A stretch of 64,000 nucleotides of DNA, taken from assembly GCF_037893015.1 (NCBI RefSeq), contig NC_133658.1:170618659-170682658 (forward strand). The letters run 5' to 3'. This document shows, one piece after another, positions 46,480 through 56,999 of the stretch. Both the position numbers and the translations under genes were made by a program. Origin of the DNA: Macrotis lagotis. Its lineage: Eukaryota > Chordata > Mammalia > Peramelemorphia > Peramelidae. Numbering within the stretch: the first letter of the stretch is position 1; every line of letters starts with the position of its first letter. The notes beneath the pieces were generated by a model that did not search any database, was not told where the DNA came from, and was given only the letters and a program-made list of their open reading frames with translations.

Positions 46480-47250
46480 CAATTGATTCCAAGATAAAAG
46501 AAAGGCAGCTCTTGTGCTGTAATGTAATAAACAGTTGGGGGGTGCCCATCGGGAGGAGAATGGAATGGGATGGGCTATTATTCATAGAGATAATTTCAGA
46601 AAAAGCTGGGAAAAATTTATATGAACTGTTGCAGAATGAAATAAATAGAATCAGGAGGAAAAATTCACACAGTACAGTAATGAGATTATAACTGGGAAAC
46701 TAAGAAAGATTTAACAACTCTGAATAGTGCAATGATCTACAATTCCAAAGGACTCATCACGAAAAATACTATCTACTTCCATATAGAGAAGTTATGGTTT
46801 GGAGTGCAGATTGTAGCATTTTTAATCTTTATTTTTTATGTTTTTTTAACATAATGTGTAAATATATTTGCAAGATTTCATTTGTTAAAATGACATTTGT
46901 ATTGTCTTCTCAATGGGAATGAATCTGGGAATGAAAATAAAATTTAAAAATTAAATAAAACAAAAAAATTAAAAGTTTCATATGAAAGAATGTTTCACAT
47001 CACTAATGATTTGAAAAAATTAAAAACCATCTGAAGTTTTGCCTCACACCTAGCAAATTGACTGAGATGATAAAGAAGGCCCAATGTTAGAAGAGTTGTG
47101 GAAAAGATAGCAATTTGGAATTTTCCAAATAAGGTGGTTAAAATATCAATACTTTGGCCTGGAGATTCCACTGATAGTCCTGTATCCCAATTCAGACAAT
47201 GATAAAAAGAAAGGCCCATATGCACAAAATATTTACAGTAGCAAACTTAG
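46480..47250 (+). mobile_element. Two L1 3' fragments
   Basis: 46480-46975 has ggtgcccatcgggaggagaatgg, gctgggaaaaatttatatgaact, gtgcagattgtagcat and an AT-rich tail. 46980-47250 resumes another L1 3' region (actttggcctggagattccactg, cctgtatcccaattcag, catatgcacaaaatatttacag). Confidence 0.6.
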
Positions 47251-47998
47251 TAGTGTTGTCCAGTCAGCAATGGTGCCATCTGTGGCATTTTGACTTGTGA
47301 AGTCACCACCCTCTCACATAAACCTAGGAGTGATTCCTTTAAGGCAGGATTTCTTTTATCTAAATCTCCTCCCTCCTGGGTTCATTATCAAATAACATAA
47401 TGGGATTGGCCATGACTTTGGATAGCAGGGCTACATAGAGATAATGGCAGGTAGCCACCAGTGCCCAGTAGAATCAGTAAAGCCAGGAGTCCCCAGTGAT
47501 GTGTCTGTAAAAACTCAAGTGTTTTTTTTTAACCAAGTTAATACTCCAAAAATTTTCCTTTATAATGAATACAAATGAATTGTTCTGGAAGAAAGTTTTG
47601 AATTGGGAGTAAGAACAACAGTGTTCTGATTGGAATTCAAACAAGTCTTCTGTCTCCAAACCCAGTAGTTATTCCTTCCACATTTCAACTTTCCCCTTCT
47701 CCACTTCAATATGATCTTGAGTTGGCATAAGAAATTAAATAGGAATTTTGCAGAAACCACAGATAACACAAAGCCTAAGACCAGAAACCCCAAATTTTAC
47801 AATAACATACTGTAAATACCCTATAAAAGAAAAATCAAACTTCTCTGATACAAAGGTAAGGCAAAAAATTTTTACATGGATTTTCCAGATTTGTGAGGGC
47901 ATCTTACACCTAACTCTAGGTGGAAGGGATAACTGTACTCTCAAATAGTTGTGACAGTCAAATAGAAATGGGAACATTATTTCATAAGGTTTAAGGAT
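47251..47998. other. Intergenic DNA, nothing recognised
   Basis: No exon, element end or motif that I can support. Confidence 0.4.
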
Positions 47999-48004
47999 AA
48001 GGAT

Positions 48005-48339
48005 TGTTGGGGGCGGGGGAAGAGGCTTGGCGGTCGCTTAGAGGGGGAAACATAATCACCTTATAAGGGAATGTTACAGAACTCGGCCCCCTCATTGAGT
48101 AAGAGTTCATGGGAGGGAGGACAGAGGGGGATAAAAGGGTCTGCTGAGAGGTGGGGGGAAGCGGGGAATGTGATCACAGAAGAATAAAGACTCATGACCC
48201 ACCTCAGGCGCTCTGTCTGGTTCTTCCCCCATCAAAGAGTGGGGGCCGGAGGTACCCCGAAGACTCACCACGCGTTGGACTGGTGAGTAAGAGGACGGAC
48301 TAGCATTAAGAAGCCGGCATTGTAAATAAAAACCCGGCA
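48005..48339 (+). repeat. 5' LTR of the provirus
   Basis: 335 bp, starting TGTTGGGGGC and ending GGCA. It has a TATA-like ATAAAAG at 48131-48137 and a polyadenylation signal AATAAA at 48183-48188, giving a plausible R region around 48157-48205. Confidence 0.95.
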
Positions 48340-48341
48340 AG

Positions 48342-48359
48342 TGGTGCCGAAACCCGGGA
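48342..48359 (+). other. Primer binding site for tRNA-Phe
   Basis: The 18 bases tggtgccgaaacccggga, two bases after the LTR end, are complementary to the 3' end of eukaryotic tRNA-Phe. IAP elements of mouse use the same primer. Confidence 0.92.
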
Positions 48360-48427
48360 CCTGATTTTGCTAGGGAACGTCTGAATCCGCTGGTCGGATT
48401 CTCCAGACAGCCTCGGTCGTTTCTGAC

Positions 48428-48916
48428 ATGGAGGAAGGAGAGGGCGTTTACTCTCAGATATTGCCTGAGGGACATATCCCTATTGTGTTGACTATGCTTT
48501 CTTTCTCTCCCCTTTCTCCTTCTGCTCTAATCACGCTCCTTGCCGTGCTGGCCTGTCTGATTGTGCCCTGCTTCCTCCTTCTCTTTTGCCGAACGGAAAC
48601 TTCCCAGTTCTGCCACCTGTTAGGATTGCAGCCTCGGCTAGTAGACAGCATGGGGGGCCGGAATAGTATTCCCGCCTTTGAGCCGGAGGAAAAAGAGGCC
48701 GTTGCAGGGCAGCTTTATAAACTCTGCGCTAAGCATGGCCGTAAATTACCTATCAAGACGTGCCGTGCTTTTGTTGAGAATATCTGGAACATCTGCCCTT
48801 GGGTGCAACATAGTGGGATCCAACCAGATAAATGGAAGGTGGTAGGGCAGCAGATGGCCTCCTATAATGACACCTGCCCGGGGAAAACTGACCCCCAAGG
48901 ATTTTACAGTGTATAA
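48428..48916 (+). pseudogene. gag 5' part: hydrophobic leader plus matrix (MA)
   Basis: An open frame of 162 codons. Residues 1-74 contain a strongly hydrophobic stretch (about residues 36-55, LITLLAVLACLIVPCFLLLF) and look like a signal anchor. Residue 75 is an internal Met in the context MGGRNS (ATG at 48650), which fits a myristoylated betaretroviral matrix start; the following region (EEKEAVAGQLYKLCAKHG, WVQHSGIQPDKWKVVGQQM) is matrix-like. The frame ends early at 48916 after a 1-base slip near 48880, and the rest of gag continues in another frame. Which Met is used is open. Confidence 0.85.
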
Positions 48917-50051
48917 GATAGTGGATGCAGCCCTGCATCCCCAGAAGGTGACTTTGGCACGAACAATCAGCACTCAGGTGGGTAGCTCGTTGGCGGGATC
49001 GGATTCAGAGAGCTCAGAGGAAGAGGGAAGGTCACTCCCTCCCCTGTATCCGTGGGAGGAACTTAGAAGAAACAATGGGGGAACAAGGGGCCCCCAGGGA
49101 GAAGATTCAGGGCCGGAAGTTTCCGAGCGCGGGAAGGGAGGGGTGCAAACAGCCCTCAGGGGTGGCAGGAAGAGGAGCGTGAGTAGGTGGGACCGGGAGG
49201 CTGCTGACGAGGAGGGAGAAGTCCGCGCTGATTGGACAGCTGCCGCGCCCCAGGCTTGGCGGCCCAGCCAGGAAACAGAGGCAAAAAATCCCCCGTGTTC
49301 CTTGTCCGCCCTTCAGAGATCCCCTCAAGGGCTCCGCCCATCCGGCCTACTTGCCACCAGTGCCTCCATAGCAATAGAGAAAGGGGAGGAGGTGGACTGG
49401 GATGACTGGGGCCTCTACCCGGTATTTACGGACCCCCTTACCGGAGCCCGAGACTACCGCCCTGTCCCTTTTAAGATGCTTAAGGAACTTAAGGAGGCCG
49501 TGACTAAATACGGCCCAAACTCCCCTTATGTAAAAAGACTGATGCAAAACCTCTTTGCTACGCACCCTTGGACCCCTGCTGACTTTGACGAAATTGCAGC
49601 CGCGTGCCTAGATGCCTCCTTATATTTAGCTTTTAAGGCTCAGGCCCGCAGAGAGGCCTCTAAGCTGGCAAAATCCCGGGGTTATACTCCCCTGGATTTA
49701 GCCATTGACCTCCTGTGTGGAACTGGAGCCTATACTGACCCTGCTGTTCAGGCCCAGTATGGCCAGTTTGAGCTAGAGACTGTTAAAGAAACACATGTTG
49801 CAGCTTGGGATAAGATTGGAGCCATGAAAGGGGGGAGAGCCACACAGAAGTTGGTTGGGCTGAAGCAGAGAGCAGATCAGACACCCCTCTCATTTGTGAA
49901 CGAGGTTAAAGAGACAGTGACTCGTATAATGGGAGACACCCTGGGATCTGATCTACTTATGAGACAATTGATTAAAGAGGGTCTTCGCCCCAAAGGGATC
50001 GCAGCCATTAGCAGCCTTCCCCCCCGACGCTTCATTAGAAGGAATTGTTGA
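48867..50051 (+). pseudogene. gag middle part: acidic/proline region and capsid (CA)
   Basis: A 394-codon open frame. The first third is an acidic and proline-rich linker (SDSESSEEEGRSLPPLYPWEE). The capsid begins near VFTDPLTGARDYRPVPFKM and has the major homology region near GLKQRADQTPLSFVNEVKET. It ends prematurely at 50051 after a frame slip at a run of seven C (50019-50025). Upstream it overlaps the matrix frame, confirming a 1-base break. Confidence 0.88.
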
Positions 50052-50374
50052 CAAATTGCTGGACATGCCCAGCGAGGATTCAATTCAAGCCTTAGTGACT
50101 GCCATGGAGAACCGGGAGGATAGCCTCCTGACCGCCCTTCACGGTATGCAGGTGAGACCCACCTGTTTTGGGGTGCGGAAAGCCAGGGCACCTCAAAGCA
50201 CAGTGCAGGCAGCGGCCCCCCTCCACTTCAGTTCCGACCTGTTATTCCTGTGGAAAGCCAGGTCACATAGCCAGGTTCTGCCGATCCAAAGGGAAGTCGG
50301 GAAAAGGGAAAGGGAGGGGCCCGGCCGCGGGGCCCCCCCCCCCGTGCTCGAAGACAGCGGCCCCATTACTGTGA
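50052..50374 (+). pseudogene. gag 3' part: nucleocapsid with two CCHC zinc knuckles
   Basis: The spacer LDMPSEDSIQALVTAMENRE is followed by two knuckles of the form C-X2-C-X4-H-X4-C. The first (about 50164-50205) is split by an extra G in a G-run near 50170-50173. The second (CYSCGKPGHIARFC) is intact at about 50238-50280 and followed by a basic Lys/Gly tail. Confidence 0.88.
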
Positions 50375-50950
50375 CTATCCCCGTGAGGGTTGACTATAGA
50401 GAAGGGACACAGCAGAGAGAGATCGGGCCTTGGGAAACCTCGATGATTCCCATCGAGCTAAATATTTTCCCAGCGCTCATCACAGGGGCTGAGAGATGTG
50501 TGGCACTTAGTCACCCATACCCAGGTCATTTTTGGTCCCGGAAGTCCCACATCCGTAAGGGTCACAACCCCCACCCCTTTCCCACCTTGGTAAAACAGGG
50601 CCAAGAGGTAGGAAAGGCGCTGCCCTTGCGGACCCCTCCCGCTCATGTGAACTGGGTCCACCCGGTCAGCTCTGGGCGACCACTGTTAACCGTCACGGTG
50701 GAAAATCAGAAGCTCGAAGGGATAATTGACACTGGAGCCGATTGCTCTGTCATAAATAGGGGACAGTGGAGGCGCGAGTGGCCACTCCTACAGAGCCCTC
50801 AAGCAGTGACGGGGGGTGGGGGGCAATAGATCTGCCATGAAAGCAGCACACGCCTTACGGTGGTCAGCTTTGGAAGAATCTGGACTCTTCACCCCACTGT
50901 GCCTACCCGACCTCCCTTATGCATTATGGGATAGAGATATCTTGAGCCAG
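50375..50950 (+). pseudogene. Retroviral protease region
   Basis: Active-site motif DTGAD at 50728-50742 in the context LEGIIDTGADCSVI. The C-terminal LWDRDILSQL near 50926 also fits class II proteases. Upstream of the active site there is about 250 bp without a recognisable dUTPase domain. The frame ends at 50829, before the C-terminal part, which continues in another frame. Confidence 0.85.
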
Positions 50951-51012
50951 CTTAACCTGACACTTGCCACCCCTGATAGCCTGCGGGGAAATTAATTGGG
51001 GCCACTCTAGAG

Positions 51013-51430
51013 ATGAGCTTTTCCCCCAGAATAACATGGATTAATAAGAAACCTATTTGGGTTGAGCAGTGGCCCCTGACAAAAGAAAAGCTCATCGCCC
51101 TCACAGACATAGTAATGACCCTCCTGCACGAGAACAAAGTGGAACCGTCCCTTAGCCCGTATAACTCCCCCGTCTTTGTCATAAAAAAGAAAGGGGGGAG
51201 TTGGAGAATGTTGATTGATCTTCGGGCAGTAAATGCCAACATGATACCTCCACCCTGGTCTCCCTATGCCCACTGCAGTCCCGCAAGGGTGGACTATTAT
51301 AGTGATTGATGTTAAAGACTGCTTCTATAGCATTCCCCTCCACCCGGAGGACAAAGAAAAATTTGCCTTTTCCCTCCCCGCGATCAATTTCCAAGCCCCC
51401 AGTAAACGTTATCAGTTCACCATCCTACAT
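51013..51430 (+). pseudogene. Reverse transcriptase, N-terminal piece
   Basis: Begins [19 protein letters not shown], includes [20 protein letters not shown] and LIDLRAVN, then after a frame change near 51290 motif [24 protein letters not shown], which has one of the catalytic Asp residues. The YxDD motif, thumb, connection and RNase H are missing. Confidence 0.9.
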
Positions 51431-51439
51431 GGATACTCT

Positions 51440-51793
51440 GCTACATCCTATCTTTTTAAACAGAAAGGGGGAGTTGGCAGGTCACTGACCCATTCAGACC
51501 TGTCTCAGGTACTATTTACCATGAATTTCCTACAAGTCAGGGATGACGGCACTACAGCCGCCCAGAGATTTTTCTCCCCAAAAGGACATGCTAAGAAAGA
51601 ACCAACGCTCCTGCCCTCTCCCACCAAGGCCCTACCAGGCTCTAAAGTCATGTGGAGAGATGAAGAGGGAGGTTGGCATGGCCCTGTAACGGTAAAGAAC
51701 AGAAGACAGGGCCACCTGTCATTTCATCCCGAGGATAAGATAGAAGAGCCAGAAAGATGGCTCCCTGTTTACAAGATAAGAGACCTTGATTAA
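51440..51793 (+). pseudogene. Integrase, C-terminal piece fused to RT
   Basis: The frame runs on from RT motif A without a stop into YLFKQKGG, LFTMNFLQVRDDGTTAAQRFF and VMWRDEEGGWHGPVTV, i.e. the end of the integrase core and its C-terminal DNA-binding domain. The junction around 51425-51450 marks an internal deletion that must have removed roughly 2 kb relative to a complete pol. Confidence 0.85.
51458..51473 (+). other. Internal polypurine tract, identical to the 3' tract
   Basis: The 16-mer aaacagaaagggggag also occurs at 52652-52667 directly before the 3' LTR. Here it encodes KQKGG in integrase, the same place where lentiviruses carry their central polypurine tract. Confidence 0.8.
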
Positions 51794-51829
51794 TGCCCAA
51801 CCCTATGGGGTGAGAGGAATTTCTTTCTT

Positions 51830-52215
51830 TTTCAGGCCTTCTGATCATCGTAGGGATCCTTGGAGGTGCTCCATCTGAAGGAAATCCGACATGGGGAATA
51901 CTCCGAGTTATTCCCTCTCCCCTTCCGGTAGCACGGAACTCCCCGATCTACCCTCGCCTGCTAGTGACCAATACATCGATGGGGCTCCCTTCTGCCTCGG
52001 TGGGGCCCCTCATGTGTGGCCACAGGGGAAAACATCGAGGATCCCATACCATGGAGGGATTGCCAGATGGCGGGAGGGATACCCCCTTGAGGGTGAACAA
52101 GGACGCTGATTCTGGGAATCACCCTACTTGTTGTCTGTTTCTGCCGCCTAGCTAGGCGACAGAGGGGCTATATGCTTCTTACTCAGAAAGCCTTCATGGC
52201 CATGGAGACGGGGGG
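51830..52215 (+). pseudogene. env remnants (signal region and membrane anchor)
   Basis: A signal-like start (LLIIVGILGGAP, near 51840) and an N-terminal surface fragment are followed, after a deletion near 52090-52105, by a membrane segment and tail (LILGITLLVVCFCRLARR, then QRGYMLLTQKAFMAME). Most of SU and the TM ectodomain is missing. The assignment to env rests on position and on this two-end pattern, not on a family match. Confidence 0.6.
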
Positions 52216-52223
52216 GGGGGGGG

Positions 52224-52571
52224 GGATCCCCAAGTCTGGCTAGCCGCCATGCATGACATGTGACACCTAGGGGTAAGACGAGGTAAACCCCAAGACGGGC
52301 AACTTCTCCTGACCCAGCCACCTAAGACGGGCAAGGTCCTGGGTTGAAGGAGATGACCTAAGACAGGGTTCCTCGCCCCCGGCGGATCCCCAAGTCTGGC
52401 TAGCCGCCATGCATGACATGTGACACCTAGGGGTAAGACGAGGTAAACCCCAAGACGGGCAACTTCTCCTGACCCAGCCACCTAAGACAGGCCCTGAGGG
52501 TGTCGGGCGCCTAGGACGGGCAAGGTCCTGGGTTGAAGGAGATGACCTAAGACAGGGTTCCTCGCCCCCGG
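52224..52571 (+). repeat. Tandem duplication before the polypurine tract
   Basis: Two copies starting ggatccccaagtctggct at 52224 and 52384 (period 160). The second carries about 28 extra bases (near 52490-52515). A 16-G run (52210-52225) abuts the first copy. Confidence 0.93.
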
Positions 52572-52651
52572 CTATCAGAGGCCAGTAGAAATGACACCGC
52601 TTAAGGCTAACCTCAGCACCGCTTAAGGTCACACCAAGTGATAACCTTGTA

Positions 52652-52668
52652 AAACAGAAAGGGGGAGA
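52652..52668 (+). other. 3' polypurine tract
   Basis: aaacagaaagggggaga directly before the 3' LTR TG; the primer site for plus-strand synthesis. Confidence 0.93.
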
Positions 52669-53001
52669 TGTTGGGGGCGGGGGGAAGAGGCTTGGCGGTC
52701 GCTTAGAGGGGGAAACATAATCACCTTATAAGGGAATGTTACAGAACTCGGCCCCTCATTGAGTAAGAGTTCATGGGAGGGAGGACAGAGGGGATAAAAG
52801 GGTCTGCTGAGAGGTGGGGGGAAGCGGGAATGTGATCACAGAAGAATAAAGACTCATGACCCACCTCAGGCGCTCTGTCTGGTTCTTCCCCCATCAAAGA
52901 GTGGGGGCCGGAGGTACCCCGAAGACTCACCACGCGTTGGACTGGTGAGTAAGAGGACGGACTAGCATTAAGAAGCCGGCGTTGTAAATAAAAACCCAGC
53001 A
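52669..53001 (+). repeat. 3' LTR of the provirus
   Basis: 333 bp. Compared with the 5' LTR it shows four 1-bp homopolymer indels and two substitutions (ggcatt/ggcgtt and cccggca/cccagca). Confidence 0.95.
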
Positions 53002-53007
53002 AAGGAT

Positions 53008-53980
53008 CACTGTGGATACTGATTTAAGAAAATTATATTGTATATTATGTTCTTTTGCACTTTTGTTTTATTGAATATTTTACAGTTACGTTTTAATCTA
53101 ATTCTTGCCACAAGGTGGACTGAACACCTGAACCTGTGTGACATCTGTACTGGCAACTAGACTACTGAAGGGAAAAGGTTGAGATCAAATGAAATTCTTG
53201 CTGTCATGAAATGGAATAAAAAGTCTTAAGCCTTTAACTAAAGTTATTGTTGTGTGGATTAAGCTATGCTAAGTGCTGGCTGCAGATGAAAAGGGCCTGG
53301 GGTATCTGAGAGTAGGGATTACACCGTAAATTATTCTATTTACTATTCTTTCTTATGAATCTAACCTATTCCACTGATCTACCACTCTAGTTCTTACTAC
53401 CAAATTGTTTTCATAATTGTCACTTTATGTTATAGATCTGGTAAAGCTAGGACATCTTCCCTTTTTTTCCCATTAATCCTCTTTATACTCTTGATCATTT
53501 GTTCTTACAGAGAAATTTTATTATTTTTTCTAGCTCTGTAAATTTTTTGGAAGTTTGATTGGTAAGGTGCTGATTAAGTAGATTAATTTAGTTAGAATTG
53601 TCACTTGTATTACATTAGCTCACCCTGCTCATGGGCAATTTAAATTTTTTCCAATTGTTTAGAACTTATTTCATGTGAAAAGGGTCACACACATAAATAT
53701 GTGAAAAGCCAGGAAATCTTAAGTAGTCATTTTACTATCAGTTTAACTTTGTCTCTCTGCTTATCCAGCCATCTACGAGGGAGAATAAGAGGGACTTTGG
53801 CCCTGGAACTCCAGAGCCCTTGGTGATTTTTGAGCAAGTAGATCCTACATGGATGAATACTAAGGTATGGGGCAAAGAACCTTCTCCTGCCTGGAGAAAA
53901 CAGGTTTCACTGACAAGACTCAAAAGAGAATAAGATGGGTCATTCCTTAAGAAAGGCCAGGAAGATTTCCCCCTGCCCCT
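53008..53980. other. Intergenic DNA, nothing recognised
   Basis: AT-rich, no supported gene or element. Confidence 0.4.
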
Positions 53981-53982
53981 CG

Positions 53983-54097
53983 AGGCAATTGTGATTGACT
54001 TGTCCTGGATCACACAACCATTTAAGTGTCTGAGACCACATTTGGACTCAGGATTCCAAGCCCAGCACTCTATCCACTGGGTCACCTGGCTACCCCT
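53983..54097 (-). repeat. Old SINE, reverse
   Basis: Diverged reverse SINE: cttgtcctggatcacacaacc, agtgtctgagaccacatttgg, actctatccactgggtcacctgg. Confidence 0.75.
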
Positions 54098-54885
54098 AAT
54101 TTTTTTTATTTTACTTTTTAGGACAAGCTAGTAGTTCTAATGATAATTATTTCTACTTACAAATTATCTGGTAATGTCAAAAAAGGAAAATAGCACATGA
54201 ACATAACCATCATGATCATTGCACTATGACTTTAATATTACTTCCTATAATCAAATGACACTGGCTCAACCAAGATGTTCTGGGAACTTTGTTTCCCTTG
54301 CCTGAACCTCTCTTGCTCCCAACTTCTTCCAGTTTCACCTTATGTCAGAGCAGGGTCATCCAAATTATGGTCCAAGGGCCACATGGGACCCACAGTGCAA
54401 TTTTATGCATCCTGCTTGTGGGTTTTAATTTTCATGAGTGAAAAAATAATTGCATGGAATGTGTATTAGGTTTATAAATTCATCATTAATAATCTCGATA
54501 TTAATTTGGTGTTTTAAAGCAGTACTACAGATGAAACAATGCACCGAATTTTCGACTCATCTAAGGGATGCATTCTGTTTGTACCATGCATACAGACTAG
54601 TCAGTATGCATCTACCTTAAGACTGTTGTGCTGTCACTGTTTTGTGTTTTCTTTCATGCTTCAAGGGTTCCCCCTTCCTTAAACACAGTACCATGACTTT
54701 TCTTAGTACTTGCAAAACCTAAGGTAAGACTACAAATTAACTTTTTTATTAGTGTACTCTATTTTTTATTCATGGACCTAAGATACCTAAGATTGGCAGC
54801 ACTGCCATAGAGCCATCATGTCCTCATCTTAGGGCCAAAGCTGCCAGGGGGCACCACAGTACTCAAAGCTCTGGGCCTAGGAAGC
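54098..54885. other. Intergenic DNA, possible old transposon fragment
   Basis: Around 54350-54420 (ggtcatccaaattatggtccaagggccacatg) the text resembles old hAT-type repeats, but too weakly to call. No gene supported. Confidence 0.35.
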
Positions 54886-55055
54886 CAAGATAACTGCTAG
54901 CTGTATGACCCTTCACAGGTCATTCAATTTCTACCTGGCTGTTCCATCATCTGTAAAATGGGGATAAATTATCATAGCACTTTTCTCCAAGGGCTGTTAA
55001 GGATGAATTGAGACAATGATTGTAAAGCACTTAGCACAATACCTAGCTTCTTCCT
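54886..55055 (+). repeat. MIR element
   Basis: Typical forward MIR 3' part: gacccttcacaggtcattcaatttc, catctgtaaaatggggataa, ttgtaaagcacttagcacaatacctag. Confidence 0.7.
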
Positions 55056-55756
55056 CAGGGCTATCAGGTAAATCATAATACAGAAACTCTAATTTATCCT
55101 GTATTTTATCCCTATTTCCATGCTGTCCTCCATTGAGACTAAGGACTGTAGAACTTTGTTTTTTCCTGGGGTTTTGGCTTTCTTAGTGCTTAGCACATAT
55201 AATATGTGCCAAAAATACACCCATATACACTTTTCAAATGCTCATGGACTTAACTTGGGAATGTGTTCAGATTGTGTTTCCTCCATGGGTAGCACTGACA
55301 TGGTGGCTGAGGGGATAGTAATGTGGATCTGGCCCCCTTGGGTCATATTATTGAAATGTGGCACTCCTGACAAGCTTTTCCTCTTTTATCATTAAAGGAT
55401 AAATGAGAATGAAGTTCAGGATGGATAAGAGAGGGACAGAGACTGGAATTGAGTCAAACTTGGGCTCTGAAGCTTGCTGCTTGCAGGAACCCCTTTCTAT
55501 CTGAATGTGACCCCCCCACTGGTGTAGAAAACTCAATGAATTCTTCTCTCAATGCAGGCTAACACTTTCTCTACAATTTGCAGATAATTGCTGCCCAGGG
55601 TCCTAGTGGGTTTTGATTTCACTTCTTTCTGGTTCTGGGGATAGGTCTCTATATACAACACTACAATATCTCTTCGGGAAGAGTAAATATTTTCAACAAA
55701 ACACAGGAACTCAGGTTTTCCATAATACCTTTTTGGCAATAACTCTCCCCATCCAG
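55056..55756. other. Region 3' of SEC23B, nothing recognised
   Basis: No exon or repeat supported. Confidence 0.4.
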
Positions 55757-55762
55757 TTTATT
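55757..55762 (-). terminator. SEC23B: Candidate SEC23B polyadenylation signal
   Basis: Minus-strand AATAAA about 350 bp after the stop codon. Placement by sequence only; it would give a short 3' UTR. Confidence 0.45.
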
Positions 55763-56112
55763 TTCTTCATACCATTATTCCTTCATCTGAGAGAGCTGCA
55801 AAAAGTTTCCCATGTTTTATACAGTCTATTATAATGTTAGGATAAAGAAAACTGAAAAGGATCTGTAAGTTCCAAAACATCAAGGAACTACATTACAGTT
55901 CATGAAAAAGATAGAACAAAATAAAAAGGAGTACAAATAAATTAAAAATCCAAAGAACTATGTAAAAAAACTGCTTTTGAATGTATGAAGTACATGATGA
56001 CATTTAAAAACCTTGCAATAAAGTAAAAGGAAATGTAGTAAATGTTTCAAATAGTTATGAGCTTAGTCTAGTTATTGTCTTCTTTCTTGAAAACTCTTGC
56101 TACTTTCTCAAT

Positions 56113-56238
<126 letters not shown>

Positions 56239-56489
56239 TTAAAAGGTTTATTGGTTTAGACTAGATTACGGGGGGGGGGGGGGGGGAGAATTACCTAACA
56301 AAATTTACAGTCAGCATAAAGTCTAATGGATTACTTTGCAAGTCTGAGAATTCCATGATCAAACCTTTCTCCTTCCCGTCTTGTTCCCAACTTTCTACAT
56401 AAACAGTAGAAAACTTAGCTTTCTATTTCCCAAAGAAAAACCAGATTATTTAATTTAATCCAATTCAACTAAACAAAAATTACTTCATA

Positions 56490-56960
56490 TCTGTTTGCAG
56501 AACCCTATGCTGGGCATAGCTAACAAAAGACTTACACAAGACAGGGTCCCCTGCTCTCATGTATCTACAGTCTGGCAGGGTGATAGGACAGGTACACACA
56601 AAATCTATAATACAAAGTTATCACATAAGTGAAATAGAGAAGCAAGGAACAAAATACTGTTAAGTGAGTCAGATAAGTGATCTGAGAAATTAATGTTTAG
56701 GTGGCATCTGAGTTGAGTTTTAAAGGCACAGGAATTCTGTTGGCAGAGAGGGGAAGGATTAGATAAGGCTTCCAGAAGCAAAGATAAAAGAAAGGGTAAG
56801 ATGTACTTGAATATAGAATATATAGCAGAGAGCAGTGTGACATAAGGTTACAAAGACATGAGTGGTACCAGATTATAAAGGCCTCTGAAGGCCAGGAAAG
56901 AAAATTTGAAGTTTATACTTAGGCAATAGGAAGTCTCTAGAGACTTTTGAGCAGAGACAT
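56490..56960 (+). repeat. Old interspersed repeat, family not assigned
   Basis: Same wording type as 22060 and 42640: gacagggtcccctgctctcatg, ctgagttgagttttaaaggcac, gattataaaggcctctgaagg. Confidence 0.55.
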
Positions 56961-56999
56961 GATAATGATGCAACAGGGAACAAGAGCTCCCCACTGTGC

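Larger units (their letters stand above)
47999..53007 (+). mobile_element. Young, internally deleted class II endogenous retrovirus
   Basis: Provirus of 4997 bp (48005-53001) flanked by the 6-bp duplication aaggat at 47999-48004 and 53002-53007. It has two LTRs, a tRNA-Phe primer site, gag, protease, a piece of reverse transcriptase, the C-terminal part of integrase, remnants of env and a polypurine tract. The 6-bp duplication, the Phe primer site (as in mouse IAP), two CCHC knuckles and a gag-pro-pol order point to a betaretrovirus-like (class II) element. The LTRs differ by two substitutions and four 1-bp indels, so the insertion is young. Large deletions remove the RT catalytic loop, RNase H, the integrase core and most of env, and gag has frame breaks. 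It is replication-defective. Confidence 0.95.

Noticed and set aside
52194..52632. Minus-strand frames of 95 and 121 codons with internal repeats in the provirus
   Set aside because: The repeat comes from the 160-bp DNA duplication and the frames run antisense to the element; no sign of an antisense gene.
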